NCBI GenBank assembly: GCA_958348245.1
Contig: CATVYJ010000002.1
Location: 124,001-188,000 of the forward strand
DNA: 64,000 nt
Direction of reading: 5' to 3'
From: an uncultured Veillonellaceae bacterium
Lineage (GTDB): Bacteria; Bacillota; Negativicutes; Veillonellales; Dialisteraceae
This document shows positions 1 to 8,273 of the stretch, piece after piece (the stretch's first letter is position 1; the number at the start of each line of letters is the position of its first letter). The notes under the pieces are model-generated. The model ran no database searches, was not told the DNA's origin, and was given only the letters and a program-made list of their open reading frames with translations. The position numbers and the translations under genes are program-made.

Positions 1-1
1 G

Positions 2-352
2 GACAAAGCGAAGAAAGACATCTACGGAGACGAGGACTCCTCCGGCCACGGCGGCGACCCGCTCACCTCGGTCCTGCTCTACCTCTATCCCGAATACATG
101 CGCATGGACCTCCTCGGCCCGGTGGAAAACATCCGGGAATACAAGGGCGTCCCCGTGACGGGCCTGAAGAAAGGTATGGTGGCGGGCGTCCCCTTCAACC
201 TGTACATGGATATGAGCGACATGACGAAGCAGGGCGTCATGGGCAATCCCTTCGCTTCCTCGGCGGAGCGCGGCGAAAAGATCGTGAATCACCTCGTGCA
301 TGCGTGCTGCGAAATGGTGAAGCTCATCCAGACGCACGACACGCACATCTGA
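2..352 (+). CDS. Creatininase-family amidohydrolase, C-terminal part (5' end outside window)
   Basis: Only the last 116 codons are present; the frame is already open at base 2, so the start lies upstream of the window. The visible part contains GHGGDPLTS followed by a hydrophobic stretch and PEYMRMD. This matches the C-terminal His/Gly-rich metal-site region of creatininase (creatinine amidohydrolase) family proteins, where a similar GHAGxxETS motif is found. The family contains metal-dependent amidohydrolases acting on creatinine or other cyclic amides; the substrate cannot be told here. The gene runs directly into a CitMHS transporter 41 nt downstream, so the two probably form an operon for uptake and breakdown of an organic compound. 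That link is inference. Confidence 0.6.
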   Translation, partial: DKAKKDIYGDEDSSGHGGDPLTSVLLYLYPEYMRMDLLGPVENIREYKGVPVTGLKKGMVAGVPFNLYMDMSDMTKQGVMGNPFASSAERGEKIVNHLVHACCEMVKLIQTHDTHI

Positions 353-393
353 ACCGCCTTCCCCTTTGATTTCCCCCGCAGGAGGTGAACTTC

Positions 394-1683
394 ATGATTG
401 CAGGTATCGGCTTTGCGGTCATCGCCGTCTTTCTCTACACGACGATGACGCGGAAACTTTCCATCCAGGCCGCGCTCATCGGCATCCCCGTCGTCGCGGC
501 GCTCATCGCGGGCTTCGGCCTCGACATCGGCAAAATGATGATCGACGGCGTGCTGAAAGTGACGCCTTCCGCGATGATTCCCATCTTCGCCGTCATCTAT
601 TTCGGCATCATGATCGACGCGGGACTCTTCGACCCCATCGTAAATAAAATCCTGAAGCTCGTCCGGGGCGACCCGGTGAAGGTCACCATCGGCGCGGCGG
701 TGCTGGCCATGCTGGTCTCCCTCGACGGGGACGGCACCACCACCTTCATCATCTCCGTCTCGGCCATGCTGCCCATCACGACGAAGCTCGGCATGAATCC
801 GCTCATCCTGCCCTTCGCGGTGGGCATGGCGGCGGGCGTGATGAATCCCCTCCCCTGGAGCGGGCCCACCACGCGCGTCATGGCCGTGCTCCACGCCGAT
901 TCGTCGGTCATCTTCACGCCCATCGTGCCCGCCATGCTCGCGGGCATCGCGTGGGTGCTCTTCGCCTGCTGGTACGTAGGCAAGAAAGAGCGCAAGCGCC
1001 TCGGCGTGTACCGCATGGACGCGCACACCTTCGAAGGGCTCGGCAGCGATCCCGACGCGAAGCGGCCGAAACTCTTCTGGTTCAATTTCCTTCTCACCGT
1101 GGTGATGATCGCGGTGCTCCTCATGGACGTGATGCCCATGGCCACCATCTTCATGATGGGCTTCGCGCTGGCCATTACCGTGAACTATCCCCGTCTCTCT
1201 GACCAGACGAAGCGCCTCAAAGCCTACTCGGACGAAGTGCTCATGATCGTGGCGCTCATCTTCTCTGCGGGATGCTTCACGGGCATCCTCTCCGGCACGA
1301 AGATGATCACCGAGATGGCCCAGACTCTCGTGTCCTTCATCCCCGACGGCATGGGGAGCGTCCTGCCCCTCGCCGTGGCGGTCACCTCCGTGCCGCTCAG
1401 CCTCGTCTTCCCCACGGACGCCTACTACTTCGGCGTGCTGCCCGTGCTCTACGAAATGGCGGCATCCCTCGGCATCGATCCCGTGCAGATCGGCCGGGCG
1501 GCGGTGCTCGGCCAGATGACCGTGGGCTTTCCCCTTTCACCCCTCGCGGCGGCGACGCTCGTCCTCATCAGCCTCTCCCGGGTGGATCTTGTGGACCATC
1601 AGAAATTCATGTTCCTCTGGGCCATGGGCACCACTCTCATCATGACCGCCGTGTGCTATCTCACGGGCGCGCTCACTTTCTGA
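394..1683 (+). CDS. CitMHS-family citrate/organic-acid:cation symporter
   Basis: A 429-residue polytopic membrane protein of normal family length. The segment LDGDGTTTFIISVSAMLPI (about residues 112-130) and the following MNPLPWSGPTTR are hallmark sequences of the CitMHS family, which imports citrate complexed with divalent metal ions, or related acids, using H+ or Na+. About 11-12 hydrophobic segments are visible, with a basic loop (KKERKRLGVYR) near the middle. The start is the ATG at 394, because the AGGAGGTGA at 380-388 is an ideal ribosome site for it. A GTG at 385 lies inside that site. It follows a creatininase-family gene and ends at a bidirectional terminator. Confidence 0.85.
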   Translation: MIAGIGFAVIAVFLYTTMTRKLSIQAALIGIPVVAALIAGFGLDIGKMMIDGVLKVTPSAMIPIFAVIYFGIMIDAGLFDPIVNKILKLVRGDPVKVTIGAAVLAMLVSLDGDGTTTFIISVSAMLPITTKLGMNPLILPFAVGMAAGVMNPLPWSGPTTRVMAVLHADSSVIFTPIVPAMLAGIAWVLFACWYVGKKERKRLGVYRMDAHTFEGLGSDPDAKRPKLFWFNFLLTVVMIAVLLMDVMPMATIFMMGFALAITVNYPRLSDQTKRLKAYSDEVLMIVALIFSAGCFTGILSGTKMITEMAQTLVSFIPDGMGSVLPLAVAVTSVPLSLVFPTDAYYFGVLPVLYEMAASLGIDPVQIGRAAVLGQMTVGFPLSPLAAATLVLISLSRVDLVDHQKFMFLWAMGTTLIMTAVCYLTGALTF

Positions 1684-1689
1684 GCATGC

Positions 1690-1730
1690 AAAAAACGCGT
1701 TTCCCCTGTTGCGGAGAAACGCGTTTTTTT
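1690..1730. terminator. Bidirectional intrinsic terminator
   Basis: Stem AAAACGCGTTTC (1692-1703) pairs with GAAACGCGTTTT (1715-1726), with A-runs on one side and T-runs on the other. It separates the convergent CitMHS and ArsR genes and can serve both. Confidence 0.85.
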
Positions 1731-1744
1731 CGCGTGCGGCGGCC

Positions 1745-2119
1745 TCAGTAGCCGAAGGAATCGCGGCCGTGAGAGCCCACCGGGCAGGCGTCGCCGTCTT
1801 TGCAGTACTTGATCTGCTTGCACACGCATTCGTTCTTCATCTTGTACAGCGCGGGCAGGAAGTCCATCACTTTCTGGAAGGTCTCGTCGTTGATGGAGTA
1901 TTTCGTCCACAGCCCTTCCCGGCGGGCGTTCACGATGTGCGCCTCGATGAGAATTTTCATGTGATAGCTCAGCGTAGACTGGGAGAGGGTGAAGTTCTTC
2001 AGGATGTCGCACGCGGAGAGCTCGGCGCAGGAGAGCATGTCCACGATGCAGAGCCGGGTCTCGTCGGAGAGGGCCTTGAAGATGGTCGAAAATTCTTTGT
2101 AACTCGGTTCGTAATCCAT
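1745..2119 (-). CDS. ArsR/SmtB-family transcriptional regulator, Cys-rich C-terminus
   Basis: A 124-residue winged-helix protein. The core FKALSDETRLCIVDML...ACDILKNFTLSQSTLSYHMKIL (about residues 14-57) is a typical ArsR helix-turn-helix with an SQSTLSYHMK recognition helix. Two cysteines lie in SCAELSACD, where metal-sensing members have the ELCxCD motif. A further Cys cluster, NECVCKQIKYC...DACPVG, lies in the C-terminal tail, so metal or thiol sensing is plausible but not shown. The family represses its own promoter and releases DNA on ligand binding. No efflux gene is adjacent; the upstream neighbour on the same strand is the Asp/Arg-rich secreted protein. Ribosome site AAGGAG precedes the ATG. 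Confidence 0.85.
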   Translation of the reverse strand: MDYEPSYKEFSTIFKALSDETRLCIVDMLSCAELSACDILKNFTLSQSTLSYHMKILIEAHIVNARREGLWTKYSINDETFQKVMDFLPALYKMKNECVCKQIKYCKDGDACPVGSHGRDSFGY

Positions 2120-2157
2120 GAGGAGTCTCCTTTTCTTTCGTCAAAATGTTGTCTTTC

Positions 2158-2186
2158 ATTATATCACATGAATCGAAGTATATAAA
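2158..2186 (-). promoter_or_regulatory. Promoter of the arsR-type gene
   Basis: On the minus strand, -35 TTTATA (2181-2186) and -10 TATAAT (2158-2163) are 17 nt apart. The flanking CATTTATAT and ATATAATG form an imperfect inverted repeat across the promoter, a possible autoregulatory operator. Confidence 0.6.
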
Positions 2187-2206
2187 TGTCTGAATTGCGC
2201 AGACAG

Positions 2207-2237
2207 AAACTCCCCGCAGTCCTGTCCTGCGGGGAGC
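2207..2237 (-). terminator. Stem-loop downstream of the Asp/Arg-rich protein gene
   Basis: CTCCCCGCAG (2210-2219) pairs with CTGCGGGGAG (2227-2236). The minus strand then reads TTTCTGTC, a weak T-tract, so this is a moderate terminator. Confidence 0.55.
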
Positions 2238-2258
2238 CGGCATTGCGCGGAGGCGGCC

Positions 2259-2786
2259 TCAGCCGTCCAGCCGGTCTTTGATCTTCGAGAGAATATCGCC
2301 GATGCGGCTGGCGTCGTCCTCGTCATCCCGGCCGTTGTCCCGGCGGTCGTTATCTTTCCGGTCTTTTTCCCACCGGTCGTCTTTTCTGTCGTTATCGCGC
2401 CGGTCCCTGTCGAACCGGTCGTCCCGCGGCGGCGCTTTCCGATCGTCCCGGTCGAAGCGGTCGCCGCCGCGCCGGCCGTCTCTCCGGTCATTGTCCCGCC
2501 GATCCTCATCGCGGCGGCCGTCCCGGTCCTTCCGGTCTTTTTCCCATTTGTCGGCCTTCCGGTCGTCCCGATCGTCCCTGTCGATCTTTTTCGCGATGCC
2601 CGGCGGGAGTGTTTTATCGTCCCCCTTCTTCACTTTCTTCGCGATGCCCGGAGGCAGGCCGTTCGTATTGGCAAGGGCGGCCACGGCGGGACGCTGCCGT
2701 GCGGGCGCGCCGATATCCAGCGGCCCTTCGGCGAGTGCGGTCAGCCCGGTGAGCAGCGCGGCGGCCGCGGCAAACAGTTTCTTCAT
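2259..2786 (-). CDS. Exported Asp/Arg-rich low-complexity protein
   Basis: This 175-residue protein was not recognised as a named family. Residues 1-20 (MKKLFAAAAALLTGLTALAEG) form a clear signal peptide. Two copies of LPPGIAKK (about residues 44-51 and 61-68) follow. The rest to about residue 160 is almost entirely Asp, Arg and Lys in short repeats such as DRRDND, DDRFDRD and WEKDRKD. The tail SRIGDILSKIKDRL is amphipathic. LPPGIAKK-like motifs occur in small periplasmic RcnB-type or Arg-rich proteins, so a periplasmic polyampholyte is plausible. The matching Ser/Arg-rich frame on the other strand is a reading shadow. AAAGAGAGGCGATTTCC before the ATG gives a modest ribosome site. Confidence 0.7.
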   Translation of the reverse strand: MKKLFAAAAALLTGLTALAEGPLDIGAPARQRPAVAALANTNGLPPGIAKKVKKGDDKTLPPGIAKKIDRDDRDDRKADKWEKDRKDRDGRRDEDRRDNDRRDGRRGGDRFDRDDRKAPPRDDRFDRDRRDNDRKDDRWEKDRKDNDRRDNGRDDEDDASRIGDILSKIKDRLDG

Positions 2787-2912
2787 GGAAATCGCCTCTC
2801 TTTCTGCATGGTTTCACTGCGCGGCGCGAGAGCGCCTTTTTTTCATTGTAAAAAAATCGCGCCCGGAAAGACAAGGCGTGATGGCAGATTTTTATTATTT
2901 TTAATCAGGACA

Positions 2913-3902
2913 TCAGAAATTCCAGTACCGCGGCACGAAGATGTCCTGAAAGAGGGCGATGGCGTGGTTGTCCGTGAGGCCGGAGATGAAGTCCACCGCC
3001 GCCTCGCGGTCGTCGACGGCGAGGAGTCGGCGCTCCGCGGGGAGCTCTTCCGGATGTTCCGTAAAATGCGTGTAGAGCATCTGCACCACGTTGTAGCCCC
3101 GCTCCCGGTCGGGCACGAGCGCCGGGGAGAGGTACACCCGGCGGAACATGAATTCCCGGAATTCGAGGAGCGTCTCGTCCCCTTCCTTCGACATGCGGAT
3201 GGCGCGTCCTTCGAGGGCGCTTCCGATGAGGTCGGTCACCATGGCGGTGATCATTTCCGAATGGGTCTCCCCGAAGCGGCGGCGCACATTGTCCGGCAGG
3301 TCCCGCGCGGTGAGGAGGCCCGATGCCTGTGCGTCGTCGAAGTCGTGGCAGAGGTAGGCGATGCGGTCCGCGTATTTCAGGAGCTGCCCTTCGAGGGACG
3401 CGGCGGGAACGGGCCCCGTGTGGTGGAGGATGCCGTCCCGCACCTGGCGCGTGAGGTTCAGCCCCTGCCCGCCTTTCTCAAGCACTTCCACGATGCGCAC
3501 GCTCTGCTCATTGTGGTGGAAATGGCCGCAGATGTCGTTCAGCGCGGACTCGCCCACATGGCCGAAGGGCGTGTGCCCCAGGTCGTGCCCGAGGGCCATG
3601 GCCTCCACCAGGTCTTCATTGAGGCGGAGCGCCCGCGCCATGGTGCGCCCGATCTGCGCCACCTCGAGGGTGTGGGTCATGCGCGTGCGGTAGTGGTCGC
3701 CCCGGGGCGCGATGTACACCTGCGTTTTGTGTTTCATGCGGCGAAAGTAGCCGCTGTGGAGAATGCGGTCGCGGTCCCGCTGGAAAGCCGTGCGGAGCGG
3801 GCACTCCGCTTCCGGCCGGTCCCGGCGGGCGTCCGCCGCAAAGGATGCTTCGGGCGCGAGGAGCTGCCGCTCCAGCGCTTCCGTGCGTTCCCGGATGGTC
3901 AT
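2913..3902 (-). CDS. dgt: dGTPase-like HD-domain dNTP triphosphohydrolase
   Basis: A 329-residue cytoplasmic enzyme. It starts with the family signature region (R..FQRDRDRILHSGYFRRMKHKTQVY, about residues 38-63). The HD-domain metal ligands H77, H106-D107 (GHDLGHTPFGHVGE) and D179 (KYADRIAYLCHD) follow. Members hydrolyse dGTP or other dNTPs to the nucleoside and triphosphate and influence dNTP pools. The length fits the shorter Firmicutes/type-2 dGTPase-like proteins rather than the roughly 500-residue E. coli form. The ATG is preceded by CAGGAGGCGTGT. It lies downstream of ppsR but a terminator separates them. Confidence 0.85.
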   Translation of the reverse strand: MTIRERTEALERQLLAPEASFAADARRDRPEAECPLRTAFQRDRDRILHSGYFRRMKHKTQVYIAPRGDHYRTRMTHTLEVAQIGRTMARALRLNEDLVEAMALGHDLGHTPFGHVGESALNDICGHFHHNEQSVRIVEVLEKGGQGLNLTRQVRDGILHHTGPVPAASLEGQLLKYADRIAYLCHDFDDAQASGLLTARDLPDNVRRRFGETHSEMITAMVTDLIGSALEGRAIRMSKEGDETLLEFREFMFRRVYLSPALVPDRERGYNVVQMLYTHFTEHPEELPAERRLLAVDDREAAVDFISGLTDNHAIALFQDIFVPRYWNF

Positions 3903-3952
3903 ACACGCCTCCTGAAAAAAATTTTATCTGTGTCTCTTTCTTTTTCACTGTA

Positions 3953-3986
3953 GCAAAAAGCACCGCCCTTCGCAAGGCAGTGCTTT
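3953..3986 (-). terminator. Intrinsic terminator of the ccpN-ppsR transcript
   Basis: On the minus strand AAAGCACTGCC and GGGCGGTGCTTT form a stem around a short loop and are followed by TTTTTGC. It lies just after the ppsR stop and before dgt. Confidence 0.85.
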
Positions 3987-3990
3987 CCTG

Positions 3991-4821
3991 TCAGTATTTT
4001 TCGCCGTAGATCTGGCGGTTCCGCTGGATGATCTCGATGATGCGGCTCGCGGTCTCTTCGATGGCGCGGTTCGACACGTCGAGGACGACGCAGTGGAGCT
4101 GGCGCATGACCGCCTTCGCATAGGAGAGCTCGTCTTCGATGCGGGCGATGTCCGTGTAGTTCGCCGTGCCGGAGAAGCCCAGCGCCTTCATGCGCTCCGT
4201 GCGGATCGTGTTCAGCTTGTACGGGTCGATGATGAGGCCCACGATGCGGTAGGGCGGCACGCGGAAGATTTCCTCCGGCAGCGGCACTTCCGGCACGAGG
4301 GGAAGATTGGCCACTTTGTACTTCTTGTGCGCGAGGTACATGGACATGGGCGTCTTCGACGTGCGGGACACGCCGATGAGGACGATGTCCGCCTTTTCAA
4401 ATCCCGAGGGATTCTTGCCGTCGTCGTATTTCACCGCAAATTCGATGGCTTCCACTTTCTTGAAGTACTCTTCGTCCAGCTTGTGGATGAGGCCGGGCTT
4501 CATGCGGGGCTTCGTCTTCGCGATGGACGACACTGCGTCCAGCATGGGGCCGAGGAGGTCCACGTAGCGCACGTGATGCTCGCGGGCGAGCGAGTCCATG
4601 GCGTCGCGCAGCTCCGGCGAGACGAGGGTGTGGCAGATGACCGCCCCCTTTTCCTCCGCTTCGGCGACGACGTCCCGGATCTGCTCTTCGTGGCGCACGA
4701 AGGGCACGCGGATGACGTCGATGTCTTCCTGATCAAACTGGCTGATCGCCGCATGGGCGAGCTTCTCCCCGGTTTCGCCGAGGGAGTCCGAGATGACGTA
4801 GACAGTGGGTTGTGTATTCAC
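3991..4821 (-). CDS. ppsR: PEP synthase regulatory protein (bifunctional Ser/Thr kinase/phosphorylase, DUF299)
   Basis: A 276-residue cytoplasmic protein of normal family length. It has the N-terminal VYVISDSLGETGEKLAHAA signature and the ADP-binding loop GVSRTSKTPMS at residues 150-160. The C-terminal YTDIARIEDELSYAK segment is also typical. Family members inactivate PEP synthase or PPDK by ADP-dependent phosphorylation of a threonine two residues before the catalytic histidine, and reactivate it by Pi-dependent phosphorolysis. The presumed target, PpsA, is encoded just upstream with that Thr-x-His arrangement intact. ppsR starts 6 nt after ccpN, so they are co-transcribed. GGAGGTAATACTTCGTG precedes the ATG. 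Confidence 0.93.
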   Translation of the reverse strand: MNTQPTVYVISDSLGETGEKLAHAAISQFDQEDIDVIRVPFVRHEEQIRDVVAEAEEKGAVICHTLVSPELRDAMDSLAREHHVRYVDLLGPMLDAVSSIAKTKPRMKPGLIHKLDEEYFKKVEAIEFAVKYDDGKNPSGFEKADIVLIGVSRTSKTPMSMYLAHKKYKVANLPLVPEVPLPEEIFRVPPYRIVGLIIDPYKLNTIRTERMKALGFSGTANYTDIARIEDELSYAKAVMRQLHCVVLDVSNRAIEETASRIIEIIQRNRQIYGEKY

Positions 4822-4827
4822 GAAGTA

Positions 4828-5463
4828 TTACCTCCTGTGTCCCAGACCGAGATCGAGAAAGAGACGGGTGATGTTTGTCTTGGAAATGCGGCCGAGCAGC
4901 TTGAAGCGCTTCTCCCCGTTTTCCTCTTCCACACGCACCACGGGCAGGCAGTCGATCTCGTAGTCGATGAGCTTCTGCGCCACGCCCAGCATCTCTTCGC
5001 CCTGCTCGGCGTAAATCATCTTGGAGCGGGGCGTCATCACCATGGAAATGGGCATCTGCTGGAGTCCTTCCCGTCCCATGGCCGCCTTGAGCAGGTCTTT
5101 CCGGGAGACCACGCCCTGCAGATTGTCTTCTTCCCCCACGAAGATGGTGCCGATGTCCTCCGTAAAGAGGAGCACCGCCGCGTCGTAGGCGTTGGCGTCG
5201 GCTCCCACGAGGACGGGCCGGGACATACACGTGTCCACCGTACATTTGCGGATCTCCGACGCCGCCGGGTCCGTGCCGCCGCCCAGATAATAGTAGCCGA
5301 GCCGCCGGCGGGCCGCGATGACTTCGCCCGAGAGCAGCACCGCGAGATCGCCCCGCAGCGCGCTCCTCGTCACATGGAGCTTGGCCGCGATCATTTCCCC
5401 GGTGATGGGGCCGTCTTCCCGCACAATGCGGGTGATTTCCTTTTGTCGGTCTGTGAGCTGCAT
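4828..5463 (-). CDS. ccpN: CcpN-like repressor: winged HTH with two CBS domains
   Basis: A 211-residue regulator. Residues 1-60 form an HTH (LTDRQKEITRIVREDGPITGEMIAAKLHVTRSALRGDLAVL). Residues about 75-205 form a pair of CBS domains (VDTCMSRPVLV... and ISMVMTPRSKMI...), the adenine-nucleotide-sensing part of CcpN/YqzB proteins. In Bacillus CcpN represses gluconeogenic genes during glycolysis. Here the gene lies between ppsA and ppsR, so it likely controls PEP synthase transcription while PpsR controls its activity; this pairing is inferred from position. AAAGGACACAAC precedes the ATG. Confidence 0.9.
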   Translation of the reverse strand: MQLTDRQKEITRIVREDGPITGEMIAAKLHVTRSALRGDLAVLLSGEVIAARRRLGYYYLGGGTDPAASEIRKCTVDTCMSRPVLVGADANAYDAAVLLFTEDIGTIFVGEEDNLQGVVSRKDLLKAAMGREGLQQMPISMVMTPRSKMIYAEQGEEMLGVAQKLIDYEIDCLPVVRVEEENGEKRFKLLGRISKTNITRLFLDLGLGHRR

Positions 5464-5489
5464 GTTGTGTCCTTTCTTTATAATTCAGA

Positions 5490-5516
5490 AAATGGGACTG
5501 CCCCTTCGGCAGCCCC
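5490..5516 (-). terminator. Terminator between ppsA and ccpN
   Basis: On the minus strand GGGGCTGCC and GGCAGTCCC form a stem around a small loop, followed by ATTTTC. It would end or attenuate ppsA transcripts before the ccpN-ppsR pair. Confidence 0.75.
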
Positions 5517-5584
5517 ATCTCCCCGGGTTCTCTCCGCGCTGCGGTGCGGAAAAGGCGGCGCGCGCCGCACGCCCGTCTATTGGA

Positions 5585-7972
5585 TTACCAGTCGTATTCT
5601 TCCGTCTCTTTGAGGCCGCGGCCGGTGGCGGCGTCGAGGAGCAGACGCTGTTCGATGCGGGCCACGTTGCGCTTCGTCGCCTTCACCATATCCGGATTGA
5701 CGGAGACGCAGTCGATGCCGCTCCGCACGAGGAATTCCGTGAAATCGGGATAGACGGAGGGCGCCTGTCCGCAGATGGAGACGGTCTTGCCGTCCTTGTG
5801 CGCCGTCTTGATGAGATGGCGGATCGCACGGCGGATCGCGAGATTCCGTTCGTCGAAGAGGGACGCCACGGTGTCGTTGTTGCGGTCGCAGCCGAGGATG
5901 AGCATGGTCAGGTCGTTCGAGCCGATGGAGTAGCCGTCCACGTACTGATTGAACTGGTCGGCCAGAATGATGTTGGACGGGATTTCCGCCATGAGGAAGA
6001 GTTTGAAGTCGGGGCCGCGCTGCAGGCCTTCTTCCTTCATGATCTCGGTCACCTTGCGCGCTTCGTCTACGGTGCGGCAGAAGGGGATCATGCAGTTCAG
6101 GTTCGTCAGGCCGAATTCGTCGCGGACTTTCTTCACCGCTTTCAGTTCGAGGCGGAACGCGTCGGTGTACTTCGGATCGTAGTAGCGGGAAGCGCCGCGC
6201 CAGCCGAGGAGGTCAGCCGGTTCTTCCGGTTCGTATTTTTCGCCGCCCACGAGGTTCCGGTATTCGCCGGACTTGAAGTCGGAGAAGCGGAGCACCACCG
6301 GTCTGGGAGCCATGGCCCGGCAGACTTTGCTGATGCCTTCAGCAAGCATGTCGATGACTTTTTCCGGATGGCCCGTCTCGATGAGGTGGAGCGGATGTTC
6401 ATGGATGAACGTGGTCCAGATGAATTCTTCGCGCATGAGGCCGATGCCGTCGCACGGAAGCGACGCGTATTTCTGCGCCAGATCCGGATCGCCCAGATTC
6501 ATGAGGACCGTCGTGCCCGTGGGAGCGAAGTATTCCGCCTGCACCACCGCGCCGGCCGCCGCCTGCTGTTCCTGCGGCTTTTCGATCATGTCTTCCACGA
6601 TGCCGTCGTAGATGATGCCGTTCTGCGCGTCCACGGTGATTTCCTGGCCCGTCTTCAGCACGGAGGTGGCGTCTACGCTGCGGCTCTTCGTGCCGACCAC
6701 GCAGGGGATGCCCAGCTCGCGGGATACGATGGAGGCGTGGCAGGTCATGCCGCCCGCGTCGGTGACGATGGCGAGCGCCTTCTTCATGGCCGGCACCCAG
6801 TCGGGAGACGTCATGAGCGTGACGAGGATTTCGCCTTCCTTGAATTCGTCGATATCCGCCGGATCGGTGATGACGTGCGCCTTGCCTGCGACGAGGCCCG
6901 GGCTGGCGGGGAGCCCTTTCACGAGTACTTTATGATCGGTCGTTACGTTCACTTTGGTGCCCTCTTTCTTTTCCTTATTCTTTCTGGACCATACCGTTTC
7001 CGGACGCGCCTGGAGAATCCACAGCTTGTTGTCTTCATCCAGCGCCCATTCCATATCCATGTAGCAGCCGTAATGCTTCTCGATGGCTTTCGCATAGCCC
7101 GCGAGCTCCGCGATCTGTTCGTCGCTCATGACCTGCGCCTTCGCCAGTTCTTCCGGCACGCGCTTCTCTTCCACGCCGCCTTCTTCATTGCGGACGAGCT
7201 CGATGGGCTTTTCATTGATGCGGCGGGACAGGATGGTGAGCGTATCCTTGTCCACGACGAAATTGTCCGGCGTCACCGTGCCCTGCACGATGTATTCCCC
7301 GAGGCCCCACGAGCCTTCGATCATGATCTTGTCGTCCGCGCCCGTCGCCAGGTCCACGGTGAACATGACGCCCGCCACCTTGGAGTAGGCCATCATCTGC
7401 ACCGCGGCGGAAAGCGCCACGTTTTCATGGGCGAAGCCCTTCTTCACGCGGTAATACGTCGCCCGGTCCGTAAACGTGGAGGCGTAGCATTCCTTCACCT
7501 TGCGGATCACGTCGTCCCGGCCGCGCACATTGAGATACGTATCCTGCTGGCCTGCAAAGGAGGCGTCCGGCAGGTCCTCTGCCGTCGCGCTGGAGCGGAC
7601 CGCCACGAAAGGATCGGCATGGCCGGTCTTCTTCGCCAGTTCTTCATACGCATCGCCGATGGCGTCCGCCAGATCCTCCGGCATCTCCGCCGCGACAATG
7701 GCCGCGCGGATCTTCGCGCACACATCGCGCAGCTCCGCCGAGTCCTCCACGTCGTCCAGCTGATCCAGCAGCTCGTGGATCTTCTTATTCGTCCCGGTCG
7801 CTTCCATGAAATACCGGTACGCGTGCGCCGTCGTCGCGTAGCCGTACGGCACCGGCACATGCGTCGCCGACGTCAGCTCGCCCAGAGACGAAGACTTGCC
7901 CCCTACGAGGGCCACGTCCTCCCGGCGCAGTTCATCGAACCACAGTACATACGCATTTTCTCTCTTGTCCAT
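5585..7972 (-). CDS. ppsA: Phosphoenolpyruvate synthase (pyruvate, water dikinase)
   Basis: A 795-residue enzyme, close to the usual 790. It converts pyruvate + ATP + H2O to PEP + AMP + Pi at the entry to gluconeogenesis. The order is an N-terminal ATP-binding domain (AVRSSATAEDLPDASFAGQQDT, about 124-145), a phosphohistidine swivel domain with GGMTCHASIVSRELGIP (catalytic His412; Thr410 is the expected PpsR target), and a C-terminal TIM-barrel PEP/pyruvate domain ending near CVSVNPDMV. The start is the ATG at 7972, preceded by AAGGAGGAAAGCA. An in-frame upstream extension lies inside the promoter and is rejected. ccpN and ppsR follow after a terminator. Confidence 0.95.
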   Translation of the reverse strand: MDKRENAYVLWFDELRREDVALVGGKSSSLGELTSATHVPVPYGYATTAHAYRYFMEATGTNKKIHELLDQLDDVEDSAELRDVCAKIRAAIVAAEMPEDLADAIGDAYEELAKKTGHADPFVAVRSSATAEDLPDASFAGQQDTYLNVRGRDDVIRKVKECYASTFTDRATYYRVKKGFAHENVALSAAVQMMAYSKVAGVMFTVDLATGADDKIMIEGSWGLGEYIVQGTVTPDNFVVDKDTLTILSRRINEKPIELVRNEEGGVEEKRVPEELAKAQVMSDEQIAELAGYAKAIEKHYGCYMDMEWALDEDNKLWILQARPETVWSRKNKEKKEGTKVNVTTDHKVLVKGLPASPGLVAGKAHVITDPADIDEFKEGEILVTLMTSPDWVPAMKKALAIVTDAGGMTCHASIVSRELGIPCVVGTKSRSVDATSVLKTGQEITVDAQNGIIYDGIVEDMIEKPQEQQAAAGAVVQAEYFAPTGTTVLMNLGDPDLAQKYASLPCDGIGLMREEFIWTTFIHEHPLHLIETGHPEKVIDMLAEGISKVCRAMAPRPVVLRFSDFKSGEYRNLVGGEKYEPEEPADLLGWRGASRYYDPKYTDAFRLELKAVKKVRDEFGLTNLNCMIPFCRTVDEARKVTEIMKEEGLQRGPDFKLFLMAEIPSNIILADQFNQYVDGYSIGSNDLTMLILGCDRNNDTVASLFDERNLAIRRAIRHLIKTAHKDGKTVSICGQAPSVYPDFTEFLVRSGIDCVSVNPDMVKATKRNVARIEQRLLLDAATGRGLKETEEYDW

Positions 7973-8036
7973 TGCTTTCCTCCTTGGCAGAATCTTCGAT
8001 ATAGAAAGTGTATGCTTAATTTCCGTTGATGGCTTT

Positions 8037-8065
8037 ATAGTATACCACTGTCTCTGGAAAGTCAA
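8037..8065 (-). promoter_or_regulatory. ppsA promoter
   Basis: Minus-strand -35 TTGACT (8060-8065) lies 17 nt from TACTAT (8037-8042), or 15 nt from the overlapping TATACT. GTATAC at the -10 is palindromic and could lie in a regulator site; CcpN binding is only a guess. Confidence 0.7.
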
Positions 8066-8102
8066 ATTTCTCCGGAGAAAAAATCCGTAAAAATGCGCAC
8101 AG

Positions 8103-8121
8103 AAAAAGCGGAGCCTCCGCT
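8103..8121 (-). terminator. Short perfect hairpin plus T-run upstream of ppsA
   Basis: Minus-strand AGCGGAGGCTCCGCT followed by TTTTT. No gene ends just upstream of it; the permease terminator is 150 nt away. It may insulate ppsA or end a small RNA. Confidence 0.6.
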
Positions 8122-8273
8122 CCGCCGCAGCCTCTGCGCGCCGGAAATCCGCAGAAATACCGCGTCTTTTCCCCCTGCCGCACCCCCGCGGCGCGCCGCC
8201 GCCCCTTGAAGACAGCCTTATGGAAAAAATTTATAAGTCCTTCCGGATTTCCCCATCGGGACAAAACGCGCGC

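Noticed and set aside
2300..2600. Short repeats of CGGTC/CGGTCGT resembling a CRISPR or tandem array.
   Set aside because: They are codon repeats of the Asp-Arg protein with irregular spacing and no spacers.
2278..2904. Ser/Arg-repeat plus-strand frame.
   Set aside because: Complement of the Asp/Arg repeat gene, which has the signal peptide and ribosome site.
5318..8029. A roughly 900-codon open frame on the plus strand across ccpN/ppsA.
   Set aside because: Antisense to clearly identified ppsA; His/Arg-rich composition typical of GC-rich reading shadows; no ribosome site.
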